A stretch of DNA of 64,000 nt from Testudinibacter aquarius (GCF_004342725.1 NZ_SMCP01000004.1:186001-250000); one strand, 5' to 3'. Positions 32,117 to 42,046 are shown, numbered from the stretch's first letter. The notes: generated from the letters alone by a model not told the origin. Translations and numbers: made by a program.

Positions 32117-32547
32117 TGGGCTTTACCGCACTTGCCTTTGATTTTGGGGTGAAAAGTATCGGCTGTGCCGTCGGGCAAAGCATCACCGGCACGGCACAAG
32201 CCCTCAATGCGTTTAAAGCCAACGATGGTATTCCCAACTGGGATTTGATTGGAAAATGCCTGAACGAATGGAAGCCGCAAGTCGTTATTGTTGGCTTGCC
32301 GCTGAATATGGACGGCACAGAACAAGAAATTACCCAGCGTGCCAGAAAGTTTTCACAACGAATTCACGGTCGATTTGCCACGCCGGTCATCCTGCACGAC
32401 GAGCGCCTCAGCACCGTCGAAGCGCGCAGCAAACTCTTCTCCCGCCGCGGTTACAAAGCCTTAGAAAAAGGCAAAGTTGATTCAATCTCTGCCTGCATTA
32501 TCTTAGAAAGCTGGTTTGAAACCCAAAGCGGCTATGAAATAGTGTAA
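32116..32547 (+). CDS. yqgF: YqgF/RuvX, RNase H-fold nuclease, 143 aa
   Basis: RNase H-fold protein implicated in pre-16S rRNA maturation; also called putative Holliday junction resolvase. Catalytic acidic positions appear in [36 protein letters not shown], and [12 protein letters not shown]. Normal length. Overlaps yqgE by one base, hence co-translated. A dyad about 50 bp downstream probably ends the operon. Confidence 0.94.
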   Translation: MGFTALAFDFGVKSIGCAVGQSITGTAQALNAFKANDGIPNWDLIGKCLNEWKPQVVIVGLPLNMDGTEQEITQRARKFSQRIHGRFATPVILHDERLSTVEARSKLFSRRGYKALEKGKVDSISACIILESWFETQSGYEIV

Positions 32548-32596
32548 TCATTAAAGTCGATAACCATCCACCTTCGTGATATAACATACTTTACAC

Positions 32597-32626
32597 TAAA
32601 ATCTGTGAGATCAATCACAGATTTTA
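32597..32626 (+). terminator. Hairpin after yqgF
   Basis: TAAAATCTGTGA (32597-32608) and TCACAGATTTTA (32615-32626) pair perfectly around a 6-nt loop. The following sequence is not T-rich, so termination efficiency is uncertain. Confidence 0.6.
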
Positions 32627-32778
32627 GCTTACTTATTTATCAAATAGATATATTACCCATATAATCAAACCACTCCTTTTTTCCGCTTCGTTATTTCTTT
32701 ACGTTATTATCTTTTCGGGTAAACTTTCGCCGTTTTATCTATTTTATTATAGATAAATGATATTTTAGGAAAATTCTA

Positions 32779-32795
32779 TTGAGAGTTATTCTCAA
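32779..32795 (+). promoter_or_regulatory. Fur-box-like dyad upstream of the haemolysin operon
   Basis: TTGAGA-GTTAT-TCTCAA is a perfect dyad. Its core TGAGAGTTATTCTCA differs at two positions from the common Fur-box form TGAGAATCATTCTCA. It lies 94 bp before the shlB-type start codon in an otherwise gene-free 341-bp AT-rich interval. Iron control is known for shlBA in Serratia; here it is inferred. Confidence 0.5.
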
Positions 32796-32888
32796 ATAAT
32801 ATACTCTGCGCCCAATTTAATAACACTACGTTACTAAATTTATAGCTTATAGAGTCTAATAATAATATTAAAAAATTGAGTATCTTGT

Positions 32889-34559
32889 ATGACATTACGT
32901 TTTAAACATAAGGTGTATTACACCTTGTTGCCGCTGCTAGCACTGCCCCACCTTACCCATGCCGAAACGAACAACCAACACGAACAAAGCCTGCGCAACA
33001 GCGAGCGAGAAATCAACCAGCAAATTGAGCAAAATCGTTACCAACAACTGCTCAAAACCAGTCAACAAACCAACACTGCCACTGAACCAGAAACCGATTC
33101 CTTTTCTCAGGCATGCCTGCCCGTTAACGGACTACAACTCACTGGAATCCATTTACTGGACGAAAAAGATCTCACAACTTTAACACCAATTCCGGAAAAT
33201 TGTATCAGTGACGCCAATGTCAACCGCCTGATCCGCGAATTGACCCAACGCTATTTGGATCGTGGCTATATTACCGCCCGAATGGTGTTTGCTCCACTGG
33301 ACGAAACCCGCACTTTGCGTCTGCACGCCGTTGAGGGAACCGTTGAAAGTATTGAATTTGAGCAGCACACCGCACTGGGCAGCGTGCAGAATATTTTTCC
33401 TTCAATGTTGGGGAAGCCATTGAATATTCGCGAGTTAGATCAAGGTTTAGATCAACTCAATCGCTTGCCTTCACAACAAATAAGTGTTGATATTTTGCCC
33501 GGCAAGCAGTTCGGTGGCTCCACGCTTGTGTTGAAAAACCATGCACTGGCACAGTCACCTTTCCGTTTTTATACCACTGTTGATAACCACGGCAAGAAAA
33601 ACAGTGGTCGCCTCATTGGGCGAGTTGGCTTCTCTTGGGATAATCTGACCAAGCACGCTGACTTTCTTTCACTGCACCACAGCCAAAATTTGGATCACCG
33701 CTCCAGTCGCTACAACCGCAGCTATAGTGGGCTATATTTTATTCCTTACGGTTATTGGACGTTCAGTGCCTTTGCTGCGCGTTCCGACTCCGCGGTCAGT
33801 TTGCCGGTTTCCGGCGCCAAATATTATGGTTCCAGCCGCCAATTTGGTCTACGCTTAGATCGAGTACTGTCACGTAATCAATTCCATATCAATACCTTGA
33901 GCTTTAGCTTAAGCCGTAAACAAAACAGTAATGTTTTGCTGGATTACCGCAACCCCGATCAAAACTTGCGTTTGACGGTGTTGGATCTCTCCTTTGATCA
34001 CCTGCGGATTTTAGACCACGGCACTTTATCACTGAATCTGGGAATACAACAAGGTCTACCGCTGTTCGGTGCTAGCCGCAGCAACAAGCAGCGGATTACT
34101 GAACCGCAGTTTACCAAATTTGGTTTGAGTGCCAGCTGGCAATATCCATTCTCTATTTTAGATCGGCAATTTCAACTGCAACACCGTTTTGCTGCGCAAT
34201 ATTCAAACGATCGTTTACCGTCAATGGAAACCTTTGACCTTACCGACAACAGTGCGCTGCGCGGTTTTGACCAGCTTAGTTTAAGCAGCGATAACGGGTG
34301 GTATTTACGCAATACTCTATCTTATCCGGCAACCTATAAAACGGTAAATCTGACGCCTTTTATCGGGCTTGATGCCGGACGACTTTTCAATCGCAATACG
34401 CCAAATGCGTGGCAAAGTGCGGTTGGCACCAGCTTTGGGATTCACTTGTCTTACCGGCAATTGAGTGGATCTTTTTCTTTTGATCGCGGGTGGTTTGTCT
34501 CTTCACCTAAACGTCAAAATGAAAGCCAATTTTTAGGCAAAATAACAATAACTTTTTAA
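32889..34559 (+). CDS. Two-partner secretion transporter TpsB (ShlB/FhaC type), 556 aa
   Basis: Outer-membrane barrel that exports and, in the ShlB branch, activates its partner haemolysin. A signal peptide (cut after HLTHA) is followed by an Asn/Gln-rich helix, a POTRA domain (CLPVNGLQLTGIHLLDEKDL ... LTQRYLDRGYITARMVFAP) and a 16-strand barrel ending LGKITITF. Length matches ShlB/HpmB (about 557-561). It is 40 bp upstream of its substrate gene, the usual B-then-A order of this subfamily. It shares the Fur-like upstream site. Confidence 0.92.
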   Translation: MTLRFKHKVYYTLLPLLALPHLTHAETNNQHEQSLRNSEREINQQIEQNRYQQLLKTSQQTNTATEPETDSFSQACLPVNGLQLTGIHLLDEKDLTTLTPIPENCISDANVNRLIRELTQRYLDRGYITARMVFAPLDETRTLRLHAVEGTVESIEFEQHTALGSVQNIFPSMLGKPLNIRELDQGLDQLNRLPSQQISVDILPGKQFGGSTLVLKNHALAQSPFRFYTTVDNHGKKNSGRLIGRVGFSWDNLTKHADFLSLHHSQNLDHRSSRYNRSYSGLYFIPYGYWTFSAFAARSDSAVSLPVSGAKYYGSSRQFGLRLDRVLSRNQFHINTLSFSLSRKQNSNVLLDYRNPDQNLRLTVLDLSFDHLRILDHGTLSLNLGIQQGLPLFGASRSNKQRITEPQFTKFGLSASWQYPFSILDRQFQLQHRFAAQYSNDRLPSMETFDLTDNSALRGFDQLSLSSDNGWYLRNTLSYPATYKTVNLTPFIGLDAGRLFNRNTPNAWQSAVGTSFGIHLSYRQLSGSFSFDRGWFVSSPKRQNESQFLGKITITF

Positions 34560-34599
34560 TTATCACTAAAAATAATTTCTAATAGAGAGGGAATTCTGA

Positions 34600-37500
34600 A
34601 TGAAATCATTTAAATTGTCATTTAAGGGCAAACTGAGCTGTACATTGAGTATTGCGTTGATTACCGGTGCAAGTACGGCAATTGCGCATGCTAATCAATC
34701 GATTGTTGGTGGCGGCAATGCTGCGCCGTCTGTCAGCACTGCGGCTAACGGTGCTGCCGTGATCAATATTGTCAAACCCAATGATCAGGGATTATCACAC
34801 AACACTTATGACAAATATAATGTTGATACCGCCGGTGCAGTGCTCAACAACGCCACACAAGATGGGCAATCACAGCTGGCAGGGCAAGTTCAAGCCAATA
34901 AAAATATCACCGATCATGCTGCAAAAGTCATTTTAAACGAGGTAGTCAGTCGCAATCCGTCGCTACTGCTTGGTCAGCAAGAGGTTTTCGGCATGGCAGC
35001 CGATTATGTACTCGCAAATCCGAATGGTATTACTTGTGATGGCTGTGGCTTTATCAATATTCCACGAGCTTCCATGGTGGTCGGCGAGGCTGAAATCAGC
35101 GAAGGACAAATCAAAACCCTGAACAGCACGCGCAATAACAATAGCCTGACCATTCAAGGCAAAGGCGTATCCGGCAGCGAAGTATTGGATCTGGTTGCCC
35201 CTAAGATTAATGCTTCAGCCAGCATTAAAGCAACAAAAGAGATCAATGCTGCCAGCGGCCATAACAAAATGGATTACCAAAGCAAACAAGTGACCGGAAT
35301 TCATAGTCAACAACAAAATTTGGACGGTTACTACGTCGGTGGTATGCAAGCCGGTCGAATCAACATTGTCAGCACTGGGCAAGGTAACGGCGTTAACTTA
35401 AGTGGTGAAATTCAAACCTCTGCTGAAGCAGGGCTTAATCTCAAAGGACATGGGGTAATTAATTTAGTCTCTGCAAAGATCAAAGGTAATGTCAATACCA
35501 ATGCGAAAGATCTGGTTGTGAGCGGAAAGGTTGAGGATAACAATCAAGTGCAGCAGCTGGACGGCAACTACTCCGCTTACAACGGCGCGAGCAAGAAACA
35601 GCGCAGCACTGAAGATCAACAATGGAATCAAACGGAAATTCAAGGCGATGTGATCCATTTGAATGCCACGAATAAAGTGGAAATCAACGCTGCTAAACTA
35701 CGTGGCAAGGATATTCAAGTGCTCTCGAAAAACATTGACTTGAACAGCCAAAAACTGAAAAACAAAACTGAGCATATTGACCATAACTGGTACTATTCTT
35801 GGGTGCATAATCAAACACAAATCACTGAAAACGAACGTCAGATCGGTAATGATTTCCGAGGCGAAAATGTCAAGATTAAAGCCACCGAAGGCAATGTGGA
35901 GATCACCGGGAGTGCGGTTCACGCCGACCAAAATTTGTCCGTCAGTGCTGATCGGGGCAAAGTGTTGCTGGACGGTGCAGTACAGAAATCACGCAGCATA
36001 AATGTGGGAAATAAACGTAACCACACCGCAAGCTTGGAAACCGGCAGCTGGAACGAAGCCAACGAAAGCGAAACCCTGAAAAAAACTTGGCTGACGGCTA
36101 ATCATAATTTAGGGATTACCGGAAAAAGCGGGGTGAGCATCAGTGGCGCAGATGTTTGGGCAGACGGTGATATGCTGATAACCTCCGAGAGTGGCAAAGT
36201 CGAAATCGGCACCCAGCAAATCAGCAATAATAAAGTCATCCGCAACGACCAAGTTTATTGGGGTGGTATTGGTGGCGGGCACAACACCGATAATAACCGC
36301 AGCGATAAACTGCAAGTTGCTTCCGATGTCAAAGCCAAAGGCATCGTACTACTGAATGGTGAGCAAGGCGTCAATATTCAAGGCAGCAAAGTGCAGGCAC
36401 AAAAAGGAGGCTATGCCCAATCCGGCGCTGGCAGTGTGACCGTTGATCATGCAACCAATTTCAGCCATGAAATTATCAATCAGCGCAACGGCACCGTGTT
36501 TAACATTACCAAAAATGCACTATCCAGTGATGAACAACAGGAAAAAGCCCAAAGTGCGGAACTACTTTCTGAGGCAACCTTCGATGTTATCGCAAAACAA
36601 GATATCAATGTCATCGGCAGCATCATCAATGTGGTTGAACAGCTCAATTTAACAAGTGTCGGCAACATCAATATCGAAGGTGCGAAGCAGGCGTTAAACA
36701 AAACCACGAAAACTGATGAGGTCAAAGCAGCGGCTTATGCGCGTGAAGATGGCGATAAACAATACCGTGCCGGTGTCGGTATTGAGCTGAGCAGCAGTAA
36801 AGAAACGCGCAATGAAGTAACCCATTTGGGCAGCCAAGTACAAGGCGGAAGCTTGAAGCTGACTACTGACAGCGATGCCAATATTAAGGGATCAAGTCTA
36901 AAAACCTCTCAAGGTAATGCGACTGTCAATGCAGAAAATATCCATATTACGGCGCAGCAAGATCAAAAAAGTCTACAAACCGACAGTGGAAAAAGCAGCT
37001 TTGGAGTTTATGTGGGTGGCGGAATGGATCGAGTGACCGTCGGCCTAGAAAGCGGAATGACTAAAGTTCATGCCGACAAAACCACTGAAACCGCACTTCA
37101 ATCGTCAACAGAAGTTAATGGCGATTTAACACTGAATGCCAAAAACACCTTACAATATGAAGGCGGCAAACATCAGGTGAATGGTAAATTGCAAGAAAAT
37201 GCCGATAACATCATTCGAAATGTCGCTACAAATAGTGAAAAAGAGCAACGTGAAACCACCACCGTTAATGTTGAAGTAGGTGCCAGTGTTGATATCAGCG
37301 GCGTCACCCGTGCGGTTGAAAAAGCGGTTAACGGCTTAGCTGAAGGCAACCCGGTCGGCGCATTTGGCTCAGTCAGTGCTATCGGTGCCCCAAATGCCAA
37401 TACAACGCTGAAGTTAGGCGGCGGTAAAAAAGTTGAAACGAACGAAAACAGTACCGCACTTGGTACCCAAATTCAAGCCGCTAACATTAACGCTACGGCA

Positions 37501-39255
37501 AATGATGTTCGTGATGTTGCCACCCACTATCAAGCCACTGACAGCGTCGTGATTAACACCCAAAATTACGCCAATGTGGCTGCCGCCAATACCGAAGTTC
37601 GCAAAACAATTGAGGATAAAGGCGAAGGCAGCCTTGGTGTTTCCACCAGCACCGGACTGGACATCAGCGTATCAGCGAAAGGAAAAGGCAGTCACAGCGA
37701 AAGCAATAGCCTCTCATCTGAGGCGGTCAGCGGTGGCTTTGACACTGTCGGTGATATTACAATCAACGCTAAAGACGGTATCTTGCTGGAAGGTAATACA
37801 CTAAAATCAGAAAAGGGCACTTTAGCGCTCTCCTCACAAGGCAATATTGAATTGGTACAAGCCAATAATATCAAACAAAGTGATAAAAATGGCTTTAACT
37901 TGGATATCAGTGCCTCTGCTGGCACCAGCCCAAGCAGCAAGTCCGGTTCAGGCGGCATTGGCGGTGGCGCAAATAATTCCAGTGCCCAAACGATCACGGC
38001 AAAAGCCGGTGAAATTGCCGTGCAGCATGCTAATCTGACGGCTAAAAATGTGGTATTGCAAGGCGTTAACGGCAAAACAGACAGCTTAAATGTACAAGCC
38101 GGCGAAAGTGCGGTCATCAAAGCCGCTCAGGGGTCTTCTTCTGAGAAAGGTATCGACTGGTCACTGAACATCGGCGCCGGTGGAAACTCCAGCGGTGGTG
38201 ACAAAGCATCTACTGGCGGTTCATTCAAACTCGGTATTAATGTCAAAAACACCGATCAAGCCGCAGTCAATTATACCGCCACCACTCTCAATGCCGACAA
38301 AGCCACCATCCATGCCGGGGCAAACAGCGATCATGCGGTGCATATCGCCGGTAGCACTATTCAAGCCAATGAGCTTAAGGTGAATGCAAACCACGGTGGT
38401 ATTGTGGTGGAATCGCAACAAAATGCCGAGCACAAAAACAACTGGGGCTTTGGGATCAATGCGAATGCCAACATTAAAAAAGTCAGCGGTGAAGAAAAAA
38501 CAACCCAAGACGGCAGTGGCAATCTGACGGTCAACATTGATAAAACTGCAAAAACCACACAAGTGATCAGCCATCTCGAAGGGAAAAACGTTCGATTGGG
38601 CAGTGAAAAAGATCTGGCACTACTCGGCGCGACAGTCAAAGGCAATATCGTCAACGGCGATATTGGTAACAATCTCACCATTGAAAGTCGTAAAGATACT
38701 GAAGAAAGTGTTGGTTTTAATTTGGGGCTAAATTTGACCAATTCGCAAAACGGTGGCGCGCTGACTGGCGTGATGAAGGCCGTTCCTTCAACCAAGAAAA
38801 CCGATGAATTGAAAGGAAAAGTCACAACAGCGGTCAATAATGCAGCGGAAGCTGCCGGTTTTGCCGAGCATAACCCACTGACCGGAAAAACCTTGAAACC
38901 ATCGACCTTTAATGTCTCCGGCAATATCGTTTCGCAAGATGAAGTGACAACGATTGCAGGGATTCAAAGTGGTGAAGTCAATTTAAATGTGAAAAATCAC
39001 ATCCAATTGAACGGCGCCAGCATCACTTCGACTGACAGCCGCCCGAACGTTAACACGGTATCTGTTGGTGTCGAAGATATCGCAGGACACCACAACCGCT
39101 ACCAAGGCGAACTAGATGTCTCCAATAACATTCCGCTGTTGATTCAGGAAGCCGTCAAAGATTTAAAAGACGCAAAATTCCCGCTTATCAATGGCAGTGT
39201 GAAAAAAGACAGCAGCAACGTGGTTTCTGAAATTGACCAAGTCACCAAGCGTTAA
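34600..39255 (+). CDS. Two-partner secretion exoprotein, ShlA/HpmA-type haemolysin, 1551 aa
   Basis: A signal peptide (cut near TAIAHA, residue 31) precedes the TPS secretion domain with SVSTAANGAAVINIVKPN, LSHNTYDKYNVD, RNPSLLLGQQEVFGMAADYV and NPNGITCDGCGFIN; Cys146 and Cys149 are the conserved CxxC pair of the ShlA branch. The remainder is a long beta-helix of haemagglutinin-type repeats, including WGGIGGG and QGVNIQGSKVQAQKGG, which align with ShlA by memory. At 1551 residues it fits ShlA/HpmA (1577-1608), and there is no VENN motif or variable toxin tip, so it is not a contact-dependent CdiA. Expected role: secreted pore-forming haemolysin/cytolysin, possibly for iron release. GAGAGG precedes the ATG. 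Confidence 0.88.
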   Translation: MKSFKLSFKGKLSCTLSIALITGASTAIAHANQSIVGGGNAAPSVSTAANGAAVINIVKPNDQGLSHNTYDKYNVDTAGAVLNNATQDGQSQLAGQVQANKNITDHAAKVILNEVVSRNPSLLLGQQEVFGMAADYVLANPNGITCDGCGFINIPRASMVVGEAEISEGQIKTLNSTRNNNSLTIQGKGVSGSEVLDLVAPKINASASIKATKEINAASGHNKMDYQSKQVTGIHSQQQNLDGYYVGGMQAGRINIVSTGQGNGVNLSGEIQTSAEAGLNLKGHGVINLVSAKIKGNVNTNAKDLVVSGKVEDNNQVQQLDGNYSAYNGASKKQRSTEDQQWNQTEIQGDVIHLNATNKVEINAAKLRGKDIQVLSKNIDLNSQKLKNKTEHIDHNWYYSWVHNQTQITENERQIGNDFRGENVKIKATEGNVEITGSAVHADQNLSVSADRGKVLLDGAVQKSRSINVGNKRNHTASLETGSWNEANESETLKKTWLTANHNLGITGKSGVSISGADVWADGDMLITSESGKVEIGTQQISNNKVIRNDQVYWGGIGGGHNTDNNRSDKLQVASDVKAKGIVLLNGEQGVNIQGSKVQAQKGGYAQSGAGSVTVDHATNFSHEIINQRNGTVFNITKNALSSDEQQEKAQSAELLSEATFDVIAKQDINVIGSIINVVEQLNLTSVGNINIEGAKQALNKTTKTDEVKAAAYAREDGDKQYRAGVGIELSSSKETRNEVTHLGSQVQGGSLKLTTDSDANIKGSSLKTSQGNATVNAENIHITAQQDQKSLQTDSGKSSFGVYVGGGMDRVTVGLESGMTKVHADKTTETALQSSTEVNGDLTLNAKNTLQYEGGKHQVNGKLQENADNIIRNVATNSEKEQRETTTVNVEVGASVDISGVTRAVEKAVNGLAEGNPVGAFGSVSAIGAPNANTTLKLGGGKKVETNENSTALGTQIQAANINATANDVRDVATHYQATDSVVINTQNYANVAAANTEVRKTIEDKGEGSLGVSTSTGLDISVSAKGKGSHSESNSLSSEAVSGGFDTVGDITINAKDGILLEGNTLKSEKGTLALSSQGNIELVQANNIKQSDKNGFNLDISASAGTSPSSKSGSGGIGGGANNSSAQTITAKAGEIAVQHANLTAKNVVLQGVNGKTDSLNVQAGESAVIKAAQGSSSEKGIDWSLNIGAGGNSSGGDKASTGGSFKLGINVKNTDQAAVNYTATTLNADKATIHAGANSDHAVHIAGSTIQANELKVNANHGGIVVESQQNAEHKNNWGFGINANANIKKVSGEEKTTQDGSGNLTVNIDKTAKTTQVISHLEGKNVRLGSEKDLALLGATVKGNIVNGDIGNNLTIESRKDTEESVGFNLGLNLTNSQNGGALTGVMKAVPSTKKTDELKGKVTTAVNNAAEAAGFAEHNPLTGKTLKPSTFNVSGNIVSQDEVTTIAGIQSGEVNLNVKNHIQLNGASITSTDSRPNVNTVSVGVEDIAGHHNRYQGELDVSNNIPLLIQEAVKDLKDAKFPLINGSVKKDSSNVVSEIDQVTKR

Positions 39256-39266
39256 TTAAAATCTCT

Positions 39267-39308
39267 GGCTCATAGACATTGTTTCAAAATAATAAGTGTT
39301 TATGAGCC
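39267..39308. terminator. Possible hairpin after the haemolysin gene
   Basis: GGCTCATA (39267-39274) pairs with TATGAGCC (39301-39308), extended by partial pairing inside a long loop. There is no T tract after the stem, so a terminator role is weakly supported. Confidence 0.35.
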
Positions 39309-39319
39309 ATATCAATTCA

Positions 39320-39433
39320 CTAAATCTGCACGCTATCCAAGCCCATCGCTTTATCCATTGAACCTAAACCGTTACACATATCAATCAATTTTTCAAACAG
39401 CTTATCCCTAAAGTTGGTATTCCGTACCGGTTT
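39320..39433 (-). pseudogene. Possible 37-codon gene remnant
   Basis: The minus strand reads an open stretch that ends FEKLIDMCNGLGSMDKAMGL plus a short tail and a stop at 39320, bounded upstream by a stop at 39434-39436. The composition looks protein-like (amphipathic, with two Met-Asp/Gly turns), but there is no start codon with a ribosome binding site. It may be the 3' end of a lost gene. Confidence 0.25.
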
Positions 39434-39489
39434 TTAATTTGATACTATGTCGCTGGTTATTTTTTATCATATTTAATTAAGGAAATGTT

Positions 39490-40887
39490 ATGCAAAAATC
39501 TCTGTTGGCAACCGCACTTTTAACCACGTTAATCAGCGGCGCTGCAATCGCAAAAGCAGACAATCCGACCGTTGCAATGCAACAGGATGAAATCAAAGCC
39601 AGCGTGTTAATCGATGGTTTAAACAATGTCTGGGAAATGAAATGGGGCGCAAATGGCGACATTTGGGCGACCACGCGCCAAGGCAAAGAGATTGTTGCCA
39701 TCAACCCAACCACCGGCGCAAGCAAGGTGTTGTACACCTTCGATAAAGCCTTCGCTGAACCGGTACACCAAGGCGTGTTAGGCATGGAACTGCACCCGAA
39801 TTTTGCTAAAGGTACAGGCGAAGATTATGTATATGTGTATTACACCTACAGCGACAGCAGCAAAGATAAATCCGATTTCGGACGCGTGGTACGTTTAAGC
39901 TACGATGCCAAAAAAGATATGCTAGGCGATGAACAAATTGTGTTGGACAAAACCCCGGCAGGCAATGATCACAACGGCGGACGTTTGTTGTTTGACAAAA
40001 GTGGCAAATTATTGCTGAGTTTGGGCGATAACGGTTACAACCAATACGCCAATATGTGTAAAGAGATTCAATCGCAAAAAATCCCAACAGCTGCCGACGT
40101 CGCCGCCAATGATTTCGGCAAATATCGCGGCAAGGTGATCCGTTTCAATCTGGATGGCTCAATCCCGAGTGACAATCCCGAAATCAACGGCGTGAAAAGC
40201 CATATTTATGCCTACGGTTTCCGTAATCCGCAAGGTTTAGTTTATGTTGGCGACACCTTATACAACACCGATCAAGGCCCTGCGGTCGATGATGAGATCA
40301 ATATCGTCGAAGCTGCCGGTAACTACGGTTGGCCACACATTGCAGGTTATCAAGACGATATGGCTTACAGCTACGCCAATTTCTCCGCTGCACCTAACTG
40401 TGCTGAATTGCCGGAATATATCGGCGTGCCGAATGGGGCGGTTGTGCCTGAATTTAAGGAAAGCGAGTTCCAAGCCAACAATCTGAAATTCCCACAAAAA
40501 ACGTTTTACACCGTGCCGCAGGGTTACAACTTCAACGATGAAAAATGTGAAATCGGTTATATCTGCTGGCCGACGGTAGCGACCACCAGTATCGCTTACT
40601 ACCCGAAAGACGGTAAAATCAAGAGCTTACAAAATTCACTACTGGTAACCGGGGTAAAAACCGGCACGCTTTACCAGTTGCCGCTGAGTGCGGATGGGAA
40701 GCAAGTGCAGGGCGAATCGATCACCCACTTCCGCACCGATAACCGTTATCGTATGGTATTGGTTTCGCCGGACACCCGCAAAATCTACATTGCTACCGAT
40801 GATGCCGGCATCTTGATGGGTAAAGATATTCAACCGGTGATGAAAGTGGCCAACAAAGGTGCCATTTTGGTGTTTGAAGCCAAATAG
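39490..40887 (+). CDS. Secreted PQQ-dependent sugar (glucose/sorbosone-type) dehydrogenase, 465 aa
   Basis: A signal peptide (cut after IAKA, residue 23) precedes a six-bladed beta-propeller like soluble PQQ glucose dehydrogenase (about 478 aa). Key parts are the catalytic-His region AGNDHNGGRLLFD, the YAYGFRNPQGLVY arginine motif, and DQGPAVDDEINIVEAAGNYGWP, which binds PQQ and calcium in the family. It would oxidise aldoses in the periplasm. No pqq synthesis gene is in the window and this family lineage is not known for making PQQ, so it may rely on PQQ from outside. AAGGAA precedes the ATG; it is transcribed alone and ends at a strong terminator. Confidence 0.85.
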   Translation: MQKSLLATALLTTLISGAAIAKADNPTVAMQQDEIKASVLIDGLNNVWEMKWGANGDIWATTRQGKEIVAINPTTGASKVLYTFDKAFAEPVHQGVLGMELHPNFAKGTGEDYVYVYYTYSDSSKDKSDFGRVVRLSYDAKKDMLGDEQIVLDKTPAGNDHNGGRLLFDKSGKLLLSLGDNGYNQYANMCKEIQSQKIPTAADVAANDFGKYRGKVIRFNLDGSIPSDNPEINGVKSHIYAYGFRNPQGLVYVGDTLYNTDQGPAVDDEINIVEAAGNYGWPHIAGYQDDMAYSYANFSAAPNCAELPEYIGVPNGAVVPEFKESEFQANNLKFPQKTFYTVPQGYNFNDEKCEIGYICWPTVATTSIAYYPKDGKIKSLQNSLLVTGVKTGTLYQLPLSADGKQVQGESITHFRTDNRYRMVLVSPDTRKIYIATDDAGILMGKDIQPVMKVANKGAILVFEAK

Positions 40888-40927
40888 TTTCTGACTTAAG
40901 AACCAATTAAAGGTAGCTATTTAAAAC

Positions 40928-40970
40928 AAAGATTGGGGTGATTCATCATCAACCCCAATCTTTTTTTAAT
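40928..40970 (+). terminator. Terminator after the sugar dehydrogenase gene
   Basis: AAAGATTGGGGT (40928-40939) and ACCCCAATCTTT (40952-40963) form a perfect 12-bp stem with a 12-nt loop and run into TTTTAA. It can also serve the convergent lipoprotein gene. Confidence 0.92.
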
Positions 40971-40985
40971 CCACACAACTAACGG

Positions 40986-41540
40986 CTACAGCACCAGCGC
41001 TGCGCCCCATTTAATGATGTCGAAGAAGAATTTATTATCACCGGTGGCAACCGCATCACCGTTTTGCTTGCCGTCAGTTTTGCTCTCTTCTACCATACCA
41101 CTCTTATACTGCCCTTTCACCACCGACAAGTCGTCTCGTGCGTTAGCTCTCAAAAGCTCGCACTGGGCTTTTGGCAATGGTTCCGTGCTTAACTGTTTAA
41201 ATTTTTTATATTGATATTGTGCATAGCCCATCGATTTTTCATCTTCTTGGATCATTTTCAAATAATCGGCACCAATAATCTTTTCCAAAGGGTAGAAGAA
41301 AACATATTGCGAATGGATATACGCATCCTCTTGCGAGAAATGTGCCTGCTGAATCCGCGTTAAATTAGGATAGATGCATTGTTCGGCTTGATGGCTACTC
41401 ATAACCCAACCTTTTGCATCTGCATCCGACAAGACATAATCTGCATTGGCAAATTCGGCAGGAAATGCTGCTTCTGGTTTATCCAAACTACAAGCGGCAA
41501 CCGACAAAGCTATTGCCGGCAACACCAATTTTTTCAACAT
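40986..41540 (-). CDS. Small lipoprotein of unknown function, 184 aa
   Basis: A lipobox (ALSVAAC, Cys17) follows a short positively charged start. The mature part has a second Cys pair (ECIYPN region; KAQCELL) that could form a disulfide, and an aromatic [12 protein letters not shown] segment. The C-terminus is hydrophobic ([14 protein letters not shown]). It resembles small lipoproteins seen only in Pasteurellaceae (possibly the DUF5358 group), an identification I cannot confirm. The ATG at 41540 is preferred to an upstream TTG at 41546. Confidence 0.75.
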   Translation of the reverse strand: MLKKLVLPAIALSVAACSLDKPEAAFPAEFANADYVLSDADAKGWVMSSHQAEQCIYPNLTRIQQAHFSQEDAYIHSQYVFFYPLEKIIGADYLKMIQEDEKSMGYAQYQYKKFKQLSTEPLPKAQCELLRANARDDLSVVKGQYKSGMVEESKTDGKQNGDAVATGDNKFFFDIIKWGAALVL

Positions 41541-41651
41541 ACTCAACCTTGATCACCTTTTTAATATTCAGCGGAATTTTAACAACAACCGCACTTTTTA
41601 GAAAGCAATTCCCGGTTTGACATCCGAAATTGCAGCGGCAGAATAAAACAA

Positions 41652-41681
41652 AGCAGCCGCCAAATTACTCTGACGACTGCT
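41652..41681 (-). terminator. Terminator of dusB-fis
   Basis: On the minus strand AGCAGTCGTC pairs with GGCGGCTGCT (three G-U pairs) around a 10-nt loop and is followed by TTGTTTTATT. It lies about 30 bp after the fis stop. Confidence 0.85.
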
Positions 41682-41709
41682 GTTATTATTTGATTCTAGG
41701 AGACTAAAA

Positions 41710-42006
41710 TCAGCCCATACCGTATTTTTTCAGTTTTTTGCGTAATGTACCGCGATTGATACCCAACATATTGGCAGCACGGGTTTGATTGCCACGCGTG
41801 TATTGCATCACCATATCCAGCATCGGGTGTTCAACTTCCGACAAAACCAACTCATAAAGATCATTGACATCTTGCCCGTTTAATTGAGCTAAATAATTTT
41901 TCAACGCTTGTTTGACCGAATCTCTTAATGGTTTATTTGTAATTTGAGATTGTGCATTTAAAGTTGAAACTGTTAATGCATCTGAATTGCTACGTTGTTC
42001 TAACAT
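41710..42006 (-). CDS. fis: DNA-binding protein Fis, 98 aa
   Basis: Small nucleoid-associated dimer that bends DNA and activates rRNA and other promoters during fast growth. The sequence is nearly that of E. coli Fis: [20 protein letters not shown] in the core and the C-terminal helix-turn-helix [20 protein letters not shown]. The start at 42006 restores the 98-residue length; an ATG at 42021 is rejected. It follows dusB by 40 bp. Confidence 0.97.
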   Translation of the reverse strand: MLEQRSNSDALTVSTLNAQSQITNKPLRDSVKQALKNYLAQLNGQDVNDLYELVLSEVEHPMLDMVMQYTRGNQTRAANMLGINRGTLRKKLKKYGMG

Positions 42007-42046
42007 TTTAATATGTTCCATTTAACTAAAAAATCACCCCAATCCA

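Noticed and set aside
34600-39255. CdiA-type contact-dependent inhibition toxin
   Set aside because: No VENN motif, no variable toxin end, no small immunity gene downstream, and a length of 1551 aa that fits ShlA/HpmA haemolysins.
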